DNA from: Flavobacterium cellulosilyticum
Lineage (GTDB): Bacteria; Bacteroidota; Bacteroidia; Flavobacteriales; Flavobacteriaceae
NCBI RefSeq assembly: GCF_004349355.1
Contig: NZ_SMFK01000001.1
Span: forward strand, 558,001 to 622,000
DNA: 64,000 bases
Direction of reading: 5' to 3'
Part shown: positions 8,692 to 15,438 of the stretch, one piece after another
Layout: the number at the start of each line of letters is the position of its first letter
How positions within the stretch are numbered: the stretch's first letter is position 1
Program-made: the position numbers and the translations under genes
The notes under the pieces: generated by a model
Databases searched by the model: none
The model's input: only the letters and a program-made list of their open reading frames with translations
What the model was told of the DNA's origin: nothing

Positions 8692-10041
8692 TTATTTTTT
8701 ATTTATTAATAATTGATTGGCTTTATTAAAATACAGCTCTTTTTTCTTACTATCGTCCAATCCGTTATAGGCTTCACCAAGCTGAATATTAAAATTTATT
8801 TCTAATGGTAAATTATCTATTACATAATCCATTCCCATTTCAAGCACATTCTTTGCTTTTTTAAATTGTTTCATTTGATTGTTTGCCAATCCAGAAAAAT
8901 AATAAAACTGAGGCTGTAATGGAAAGGTTTCTATACAAGAAGTTGCTTTTTTAACCACTATTTCAAATTGTTTTGTCTCGACATAAGCCTGAAGCAAGAG
9001 CAATTGTGTTTCAACATCATCGTTTGAATTGTTTTTTAAAGTGAGCTCATAATATTGAATCGCTTTATCCCATTGTTGTTTATTGTGATAATATTTCCCG
9101 ATTTCTTTGGCCACATTTACATCTGGATCTTTATCAAAATAGGCAATAGCTTTTTCCAATTCTGATTCATACTGAGGATTTTTGTTTAAAAAAATCAAAA
9201 ACTCATTTAAAATCCGATGCTTTATCTTGGAATCCATTTTCGTGCTTGCCAAAACAATATTCATCGAATTGATTGCTTTTTGAGCTTCGTTATTGTCCAA
9301 ATAATATTTAAACAATCCTACTTGAGCCCATTCTGAACTTGGAATTTCTTCTTCCAGTTTTTGAGTGATTTCTAGTGTTTTTTGTTCTTCATTATTCTCT
9401 GAATACAGTTTTATTAATGCAATATAATTAGACTCCGTTTTTGGATATTTATTAATTTGTTCTTTTAGATTTTCTATTTCAGCTGATTGATATTTGCCTT
9501 GCGACAAAATAGTCCTTTTAAAGGAATCTCTTCTGTCAGATCTTCCAATTTTATCATTCAACTCGTTGATAAGCGATAATGCTTTATCATATTGTTGCGT
9601 GTTCATGTAAATTGAAGTCAAATCTTCCTTGTATATTTGGTCAAATTCTATCAATTTATTTGCGGTTAGAATGGCTTTGTTGTAATCTCCTGTTTGAGAA
9701 CTTACATCGTACATTCCAACCCAGAACCATTTGTTTTTAGGATCGATTTGAGTAGCCTGTTCGAATGAATTATAGGCTTTATCATATTGCTTTAGCGCGA
9801 ACTGGTTTTTCCCCAATTCAAAATATACAGTAGCATCATTCGGTTTCAATTTCAAACATTGTTCCAAAGCAATTATTGCTTTATCATAATTCTCGATTCC
9901 TTTTTGTAACAAGGACTCATAAAAAAAATCTTCGAATTTATCCGTTTCAGGTATGATTTGCTCGGGTTCCGTTTGTGCCAATAGCAGTGCCGGATTGCAA
10001 AGCAAAACCAAGAAGAGAAAGAATAAAGCCTTTTTTTTCAT
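8692..10041 (-). CDS. Exported tetratricopeptide-repeat protein
   Basis: 449 residues with a signal peptide (FLFLVLLCNPALLLAQ). TPR units run along most of the length, for example YDKAIIALEQCLKLKPNDA near residue 53, YDKAYNSFEQATQIDPKN near 87, and WDKAIQYYELTLKNNSND near 325. It is likely a periplasmic scaffold that holds a protein complex. It stands directly upstream of the DUF4292 lipoprotein with a 9-base gap. No enzymatic domain is seen. The partner is probably one of the two envelope proteins encoded behind it, judged from gene order only. Confidence 0.88.
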   Translation of the reverse strand: MKKKALFFLFLVLLCNPALLLAQTEPEQIIPETDKFEDFFYESLLQKGIENYDKAIIALEQCLKLKPNDATVYFELGKNQFALKQYDKAYNSFEQATQIDPKNKWFWVGMYDVSSQTGDYNKAILTANKLIEFDQIYKEDLTSIYMNTQQYDKALSLINELNDKIGRSDRRDSFKRTILSQGKYQSAEIENLKEQINKYPKTESNYIALIKLYSENNEEQKTLEITQKLEEEIPSSEWAQVGLFKYYLDNNEAQKAINSMNIVLASTKMDSKIKHRILNEFLIFLNKNPQYESELEKAIAYFDKDPDVNVAKEIGKYYHNKQQWDKAIQYYELTLKNNSNDDVETQLLLLQAYVETKQFEIVVKKATSCIETFPLQPQFYYFSGLANNQMKQFKKAKNVLEMGMDYVIDNLPLEINFNIQLGEAYNGLDDSKKKELYFNKANQLLINKK

Positions 10042-10069
10042 TAAAAGTATGTTTCAAATGGCTCATCTA

Positions 10070-10100
10070 GATTTGACAACTTTTTGAAAGTTGTCAAATC
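10070..10100. repeat. Perfect 14-bp intergenic palindrome
   Basis: GATTTGACAACTTT, three-base loop, AAAGTTGTCAAATC. It has no T-tract beyond the stem, and it lies inside a presumed operon, between the nucleotidyltransferase and TPR genes. It looks more like a REP-type element than a terminator, although read-through attenuation is possible. Confidence 0.7.
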
Positions 10101-10133
10101 TTATCTAAACCAGTGTGTGTACAATTTACAATA

Positions 10134-10161
10134 CCTACAAGGTCCAAAAAGACCTTGCAGG
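10134..10161. repeat. Second intergenic palindrome (CAAGGTC type)
   Basis: CCT-A-CAAGGTC, loop CAAAAA, GACCTTG-C-AGG: a 10-bp stem interrupted by one mismatch. It stands 33 bases from the 10070 palindrome but is unrelated in sequence, so two different elements share one 130-base spacer. Confidence 0.65.
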
Positions 10162-10172
10162 AAATTGAAATA

Positions 10173-11183
10173 TTATTCCAATACCGAATAATCCCCTATA
10201 CTGATACTGGTAAAATTACCGTCAAAACCGGCATGACTACCAATCATGGCATTGTCTAAATTAGCATTTTTAATATGAGAATGAGTTTGCACCAAACTGT
10301 TTTTTATCGTACTATTACTCACATGACATCCATCACCTAAAGACACATTTGGACCCACTGTGGCGTTTGTCAAAACCACATCTTTACCAATGTAACATGG
10401 AGGAATAATAGTAGAATTGTCTAATTTTACATTCTTTGTCACCAAATCGATCCCATCTTGATGCAAAAACCCTAGCATTCTTGTGTTAGTTTCGACAGTA
10501 ACCTCTTTATTTCCGCAATCCATCCACTCAGCCACTTCACCCGGTACAAATTTCATGCCTTTTGCCATCATTTGCTTGATTCCATCGTTTATTTGATATT
10601 CTCCACCGTGAATAATGTTATTGTCGATCACCAATTGTAATTCGTTTTTTAGTACTGTAACATCTTTAAAATAGTAAATCCCGATAACAGCTAAGTCCGA
10701 AACAAAATCCTTTGGTTTTTCGACTAGTTCTACTATTTCATTTGCTTCATTTAAATTGACTACACCAAAAGCTTCAGGTTGCTCTACTTTTTTAACCCAA
10801 ATGACGCTATCGGCAGTTTGATCTAAATCGAAATCGGCACGGATTAAAGTATCAGCATACGCAATAACGGCTGGCCCGCTCAAAGAATCTTTGGCACACA
10901 TAATGGCGTGACCTGTTCCTAAGGCTTCGTTTTGGTAATAAATAGTTCCTTTGGCTCCTAACTTTTCAGCAATGGCGATCAAGTCTTCTTCGACTTTTTT
11001 TCCAAAACTTTCATGGATGATAAAAGCGACTTCCTCGATATCTTGGTTTAAAACTCCTGCTATATCTTCGACCAAACGGTGAACGATAGGTTTTCCTGCA
11101 ATAGGAATTAATGGTTTAGGAATAGTTAATGTGTGCGGTCTTAGTCTGGATCCTCGTCCAGCCATTGGTACTATTATTTTCAT
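10173..11183 (-). CDS. Sugar-phosphate nucleotidyltransferase with left-handed beta-helix C-terminus
   Basis: 336 residues. The N-terminus MKIIVPMAGRGSRLRPHT is the glycine- and arginine-rich NTP-binding signature of RmlA/GlmU-type enzymes, followed by PKPLIPIAGKP. GTGHAIMCAKD near residue 92 and YADTL near residue 111 are the nucleotide and metal contacts. From about residue 250 hexapeptide-like turns appear (IGKDVVLTNATVGPNVSLGDG), forming a short left-handed beta helix, as in COG1208 enzymes. These activate sugar 1-phosphates to NDP-sugars. The exact sugar is not readable. It lies downstream of dut and a polysaccharide flippase, in keeping with surface glycan synthesis. Confidence 0.9.
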   Translation of the reverse strand: MKIIVPMAGRGSRLRPHTLTIPKPLIPIAGKPIVHRLVEDIAGVLNQDIEEVAFIIHESFGKKVEEDLIAIAEKLGAKGTIYYQNEALGTGHAIMCAKDSLSGPAVIAYADTLIRADFDLDQTADSVIWVKKVEQPEAFGVVNLNEANEIVELVEKPKDFVSDLAVIGIYYFKDVTVLKNELQLVIDNNIIHGGEYQINDGIKQMMAKGMKFVPGEVAEWMDCGNKEVTVETNTRMLGFLHQDGIDLVTKNVKLDNSTIIPPCYIGKDVVLTNATVGPNVSLGDGCHVSNSTIKNSLVQTHSHIKNANLDNAMIGSHAGFDGNFTSISIGDYSVLE

Positions 11184-11189
11184 ATTTTA

Positions 11190-11346
11190 TTGTTGCTTTA
11201 AACGCAAGATTTGCAAAGTGCTCACAAAAATTACGAAGGATTTTAATTAAATTATTGGCCACGGATTGAACGGATTAAACTGATATCCACTGATTTTTGA
11301 AATCTGCAAACTGAAGTCTGAAGTCTGAGTTCTGAGTTCTGAACAC
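11190..11346. repeat. Cluster of dispersed word-like repeats between dut and the nucleotidyltransferase
   Basis: Three degenerate repeat types stand side by side: AACGCAAGATTTGCAAAG at about 11200, a CACGGATTGAACGGATT block at 11260-11276, and a run of CTGAAGTCTGAAGTCTGAG then TTCTGAGTTCTGAACACT at 11313-11346. The 13-mer GATTGAACGGATT (11264-11276) recurs, inverted, at 20115-20127. No coding potential. Confidence 0.7.
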
Positions 11347-11781
11347 TTACTTCACTCCCGTACTTCCAAAACCGCCTTCTCCTCTTGAAGTTTCGGATAA
11401 TTCCTGAACTTCGATCCATTGGGCTCTTTCGTGTTTAGCGATGATGAGTTGGGCGATTCGTTCTCCGTTTTCGATGACGAAAACTTCGTTTGATAAATTT
11501 ACTAAAATCACACCAATTTCGCCACGGTAATCTGCATCGACTGTTCCTGGTGAATTGAGTACGGTGATTCCTTTTTTGGCTGCCAATCCACTTCTTGGAC
11601 GTACTTGTGCTTCATAACCTATTGGTAATTCTATGAAAAGACCCGTTTTTACAATGGCTCGTTCTAATGGTTTTAGGGTTATCGATTCCGTAAGATTCGC
11701 TCTTAAGTCCATTCCTGCCGATGCTATAGTTTCATAGTTGGGCAAGGCGTGTTGCGATTTGTTGATGATGTTGATGGTCAT
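11347..11781 (-). CDS. dut: dUTP diphosphatase
   Basis: 144 residues, the usual length of a trimeric dUTPase. It hydrolyses dUTP to dUMP and diphosphate, keeping uracil out of DNA and feeding dTMP synthesis. All five family motifs are present: AGMDLRANL (1), [11 protein letters not shown] (2), [12 protein letters not shown] (3, with the Tyr and Asp that hold the uracil and the water), RIAQLI (4) and [10 protein letters not shown] (5, the flexible C-terminal lid). It is read from ATG at 11781 in the same direction as the flippase and nucleotidyltransferase genes; this placement is common in Flavobacteriia. Confidence 0.97.
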   Translation of the reverse strand: MTINIINKSQHALPNYETIASAGMDLRANLTESITLKPLERAIVKTGLFIELPIGYEAQVRPRSGLAAKKGITVLNSPGTVDADYRGEIGVILVNLSNEVFVIENGERIAQLIIAKHERAQWIEVQELSETSRGEGGFGSTGVK

Positions 11782-11807
11782 TGTTGCGTTTTTGATGTAT
11801 TATTGGG

Positions 11808-11954
11808 TTAGCCGTGATGGCAGTGAAAAGCCTTTTGAAATAAAATTGTCTTTTTCTCTGGACAGAAAGAGCGACCAAAGGAAGCTCCTTTATGGACTTG
11901 AAAAAAAAAACAATTTTATGAAAAAGCTTGTAACGTACAGCGCGATTAGCTCCT
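11808..11954 (+). ncRNA. Structured intergenic element, copy 1 (Flavo-1-like)
   Basis: Begins TTAGCCGTGATGGCAGTG and ends TACAGCGCGATTAGCTCC, matching the flanks of the copies at 23424 and 60484. Between the flanks is a long arm whose outer stem ATAAAATTGT/ACAATTTTAT pairs 11840-11849 with 11910-11919. The flanks are conserved while the arm differs among copies. From memory this resembles the Flavo-1 RNA motif of Flavobacteria; a covariance search would decide. The element abuts the stop of the flippase gene. An open frame running through it on the plus strand is a chance frame. Orientation is given by the shared flanks and may be the reverse. Confidence 0.5.
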
Positions 11955-13416
11955 AATTCTTCTTTTTGATAATATTGATTATTGTTTCTTTTTCGTTGTG
12001 ATATATAAAGTACAGGAATATTAGTAATAACGGGATTCCGACGAAATAATTTTCTCTAAAATAATAAAAAGATAGGACAGAAAAAAAGATGGACATTCCG
12101 AGATAGCCTCCAATTTTATTGATGTCGTACGGTATAGGATAATATTTGTTTCCTAGGACATAGGAGATGACCATCATGCTTCCATAAGCAGCTATGGTTG
12201 CAATTGCAGAACCATAATAACTCATGGTGGGAATGAGCATGTAGTTGAGGACTAAGGTAACTACGGCTCCAACTATTGAAATGTAAGCACCAATATACGT
12301 CTTGTCGATTAGTTTGTACCAAACAGATAGATTAGTGTAAATGCCTAAGAAGAAATTAGCTAAAATGATAAGAGGCACTACTTTCATAGCTACCCAATAG
12401 GATTCTTTTTGAATCATTAGCATTTTGAACAAATCAGCAAAAACGATTACAGATAGCATTATAAACGAACCGAAAATGACAAAATATTTGGTCACCATCG
12501 CATAGGTTTTCGGTGCATTCTTATCGGATGCATGGCTAAAAAAGAAGGGTTCAATTCCCAGTGTATAGGCCGTTCGATACAACACCATGAATAATCCGAG
12601 TTTGTAACAAGCAGAATAAACTCCGACTTCGGCATCCGCGATGTTTGCGGGTAACAATTTACCAAGCAAAATTTTGTCGAACTGCTCGTTGATAGCAAAG
12701 GCGATTCCAGCAATCATGATGGGTAAGCCATAACGCATCATCCGTTTCCATAAAGCGAAATCGAAATTCCATTTTAAAGAAAAATAATTCGGCGATAAAG
12801 CTATAAATGTGAGCATACTAGCCACGATGTTGGAAATAAAAATATAGCCAATTTCGAAATTATCGGCATACAAAGTACTTAAAAAACCATCGGGATTAGC
12901 CTTTACTATTATAGGTAAATATATTAAAAAGAACAGGTTCAAACAGAGGTTTACTACAACATTTCCTATTTTTATTACGGCATAAAACGTAGGTCTTTGA
13001 GTTGCTCTAAGCTTAGAAAACGGAACAATCACCAATGAATCAAGCACTAAAATCCAAATGGTGTAGGTTATATATTGCACATCGATTCCAGAAAACTGCG
13101 CTAATGAGTTTCGATACAATAAAGCAGGAAACAGAAATATTAGTGTAGTCCAAAATACGGAAACGGTGGTGGTTTCCAGCACTTTTTCTTTATCTTTTTC
13201 GTTGTTGTAAAATCTAAAAAAAGAAGTTTCCATTCCGTATGCAAGAATGACATTGAAAAAAATCATATAGGCAAATATCACAGTTATCTGACCATATTCT
13301 TCTTTTGGGAGTAAGTTGGTGTAAAGCGGAACGAGTAAAAAACTGAACATACGCGGTAATACTGTTGCGAGTCCGTAAATGGCAGTTTGTTTGAAAAGAT
13401 TTTTATATAATCCCAA
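11953..13416 (-). CDS. Polysaccharide flippase (Wzx-like, MOP superfamily)
   Basis: 487 residues, almost entirely hydrophobic, with about 12-14 membrane segments. The opening FKQTAIYGLATVLPRMFSFL and LLPKEEYGQITV are typical of the polysaccharide biosynthesis protein/MATE-like family that moves lipid-linked oligosaccharides across the inner membrane. The central loop GIEPFFFSHASDKNAPKTYA is also family-typical. It is the promoter-proximal gene of a minus-strand run that includes dut and a sugar nucleotidyltransferase, consistent with O-antigen or capsule export. A TATTTTTG box on the minus strand at 13442-13449 sits 26 bases before the ATG and is a plausible -7 element. Confidence 0.9.
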   Translation of the reverse strand: MGLYKNLFKQTAIYGLATVLPRMFSFLLVPLYTNLLPKEEYGQITVIFAYMIFFNVILAYGMETSFFRFYNNEKDKEKVLETTTVSVFWTTLIFLFPALLYRNSLAQFSGIDVQYITYTIWILVLDSLVIVPFSKLRATQRPTFYAVIKIGNVVVNLCLNLFFLIYLPIIVKANPDGFLSTLYADNFEIGYIFISNIVASMLTFIALSPNYFSLKWNFDFALWKRMMRYGLPIMIAGIAFAINEQFDKILLGKLLPANIADAEVGVYSACYKLGLFMVLYRTAYTLGIEPFFFSHASDKNAPKTYAMVTKYFVIFGSFIMLSVIVFADLFKMLMIQKESYWVAMKVVPLIILANFFLGIYTNLSVWYKLIDKTYIGAYISIVGAVVTLVLNYMLIPTMSYYGSAIATIAAYGSMMVISYVLGNKYYPIPYDINKIGGYLGMSIFFSVLSFYYFRENYFVGIPLLLIFLYFIYHNEKETIINIIKKKN

Positions 13417-13560
13417 TTTTTCCCTTTTAAATTTTATGGGACAAAAATAACTAATTCTTTGGTTTTATATTGATTTTGCTTATTCAATATCTTTAGTAGT
13501 TATACACAAGTTTAAGATAAATAGAAAGTTTAGAAAATTGGATTCGGAATTACACAAAAA

Positions 13561-13580
13561 AGTCCCGCAAAAGCGGGACT
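13561..13580 (-). terminator. Terminator of the T9SS cargo gene
   Basis: AGTCCCGC, loop of four bases, GCGGGACT: 8-bp GC-rich stem. On the minus strand it is followed by a T-tract, as expected for the gene ending at 13608. Confidence 0.85.
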
Positions 13581-13607
13581 CTTCAAACATAACTTATAAT
13601 TTAATTT

Positions 13608-15254
13608 TTAATTTTTGATAACTCTTACCGATTTATTTATGTTTCCTTGTTTCAAAACAACTACATAAACTCCAGGAATATATCCGCTACCCATTACTTG
13701 GTTGTTGATATCTTCATATCTTATCGTACGAATTTCTAACAATTTACCTGAAAAATCATAAATAGCAACTGCTACTTTTGCATCATTTGTAGAAGTGAAA
13801 TTTAGTTTGAAACTACTTGTATATGGATTAGGATATACCGTTAAGAAAAACTCTGAAATTACAGCTGTAAAATCTTGAGTTGCTAAACTAGTATCTGTAA
13901 AACTAGCACCAGAAGCAGCGATTGAGCTAGAAGATGGTCTGTAATCTAATCCTAAATAGTTTTGAGCATTTGTCAAATCATAAGGCTTGATAAGCAAACC
14001 AGTACTTGTAGCCACAGTAATATTGTTATTATTAGCATACCAAGTTGCAGCATTAAAACTTGCGTTGTTACCCGTTGCATTTACATAAGCTACTTTGCCA
14101 GAGGTATTAGAAGCCATAATGTTGTTTTTGAATTTTAAGTCATTATTCAAAGCATTTGTTTCAGTAGTAACTCCATCAACATGAAGACCATTGTTGTAAT
14201 CCATAAAGATGGTATTAAAAATCTTTTGTTTTGAATTTCTTCTCAACTGAGCAGCTCTACCAAAACCATTTGCGATTGTTCCACCATTTGGCAAAGTAAC
14301 TCTATAATGTGGCCCTACGATGGTAACATTAGAAAACACACAAGCTGTAAATGGAGTTGCAGGATCACTTGTAGCATTGTTATCTGATTCAAATCCGTTT
14401 GATGTTGAAATGGTTGGGTTATCTGAAACTTGTGGGTCTCTTATTCCTAAACAAAATTGAACGTTTCCACTAAATCCATTATCTGTATCAAAATCATCAT
14501 CTAATCCTCTAAAAGCAACTAAGTGTTTACAGTTTACTGTTCCACCAAACCATTCGTAAGAATCGTCATTGGCATGTGATACTTGAACATAATCTATGGT
14601 AGTTCCTCTTCCTACAGCTCCGAATGTTAATCCGTTGATTTCAGCATTGGGCGCATAAACATAACCAGCAAATTCTATACGAACATATTTTAATGTTCCA
14701 GAGCTATCGTCATCATTTGGTGTTAAACCTCCTCCAAATTCTGTATCAGCAGTTGCTGGAATACCCTCGATATTGTTGATTCCATTATTGATATTGTAGG
14801 ATGCTTTTCCAAGTAATATAACTCCTCCCCAATCTCCAGTAATTCTTTGTCCAGGAGCTTGGTCTGATGTAAACACAATTGGGTTTGTTGCAGTACCGAT
14901 AGCATTTATTTTGGAACCTTTAGTTACAAATAAGCCAGCACCAGTAGCTGTTTTATCCCCTTTGATAACTACTCCTGCATCAATAGTTAAAGTAACATTG
15001 TTTTTTACATAAATTTGACCTTTCAAATAATAAGTGTTTCCAGCTGTCCAATGTGTATCAGCTGTTATGTTTGCACTAACATTCACATTCGTTGCAGGGT
15101 ATACAGTGTTTTGTGGGTCAAAGTTAGTCCATGTGTCTGTCCACATTGGCGTAGGAGCTGGTGCAAATGCGCCTCGGTAAGTAGTAGCAGTAAATTGTGC
15201 AAAACCAATGCAACTTACTAATAAAAGCATCGATAAAATGTAAGTTTTTTTCAT
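13608..15254 (-). CDS. Secreted protein with type IX secretion C-terminal sorting domain, likely beta-helix
   Basis: 548 residues from the ATG at 15254, giving MKKTYILSMLLLVSCIGFAQ, a clean signal peptide. The frame extends to an ATG at 15290, but a -7 box (TACATTTG, minus strand, 15279-15286) would then lie inside the gene. The mature part has repeated short strands such as VTLTIDAGVVIKGD and INAIGTATNPIVFTSD, suggesting a right-handed beta-helix. The last 80 residues (YPNPYTSSFKLNF, then GVYVVVLKQGNINKSVRVIKN) are a type A T9SS sorting domain, so it is exported to the surface or medium. The TonB-dependent receptor upstream on the same strand may take up something this protein binds. Exact function unknown. 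Confidence 0.85.
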   Translation of the reverse strand: MKKTYILSMLLLVSCIGFAQFTATTYRGAFAPAPTPMWTDTWTNFDPQNTVYPATNVNVSANITADTHWTAGNTYYLKGQIYVKNNVTLTIDAGVVIKGDKTATGAGLFVTKGSKINAIGTATNPIVFTSDQAPGQRITGDWGGVILLGKASYNINNGINNIEGIPATADTEFGGGLTPNDDDSSGTLKYVRIEFAGYVYAPNAEINGLTFGAVGRGTTIDYVQVSHANDDSYEWFGGTVNCKHLVAFRGLDDDFDTDNGFSGNVQFCLGIRDPQVSDNPTISTSNGFESDNNATSDPATPFTACVFSNVTIVGPHYRVTLPNGGTIANGFGRAAQLRRNSKQKIFNTIFMDYNNGLHVDGVTTETNALNNDLKFKNNIMASNTSGKVAYVNATGNNASFNAATWYANNNNITVATSTGLLIKPYDLTNAQNYLGLDYRPSSSSIAASGASFTDTSLATQDFTAVISEFFLTVYPNPYTSSFKLNFTSTNDAKVAVAIYDFSGKLLEIRTIRYEDINNQVMGSGYIPGVYVVVLKQGNINKSVRVIKN

Positions 15255-15278
15255 TTGTATTTTTGTTAAGTTATTCAA

Positions 15279-15286
15279 CAAATGTA
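15279..15286 (-). promoter_or_regulatory. Candidate -7 element of the T9SS cargo gene
   Basis: TACATTTG on the minus strand, 25 bases before the chosen ATG. It suggests a separate promoter in addition to any read-through from the receptor gene. Confidence 0.45.
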
Positions 15287-15379
15287 TCATTGGATTGTAA
15301 AATCATGGTTAATAAAACTATATAGAAATATCAATATTAGGTTACTAAATTGTTATGAATCAGGAACATAATTTGCAAA

Positions 15380-15408
15380 AAAACCTTGAGATTAGGCTTC
15401 AAGGTTTT
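15380..15408 (-). terminator. Terminator of the TonB receptor gene
   Basis: AAAACCTTGA/TCAAGGTTTT, 10-bp stem with a 9-base loop, followed on the minus strand by a T-tract. It lies 31 bases beyond the receptor stop codon at 15439. Confidence 0.8.
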
Positions 15409-15438
15409 ATCATTTAAAAATTTAAAAAAAGATCTTTT

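Noticed and set aside
10070..10100. Terminator for the nucleotidyltransferase gene
   Set aside because: No T-tract follows the stem on either strand, and genes on both sides seem to belong to one run; kept as a repeat instead.
11738..11956. 72-codon plus-strand frame starting inside dut and running to the flippase stop
   Set aside because: It overlaps dut antisense and passes through the structured element; composition is not protein-like after codon 25. The conserved flanks explain the sequence better.
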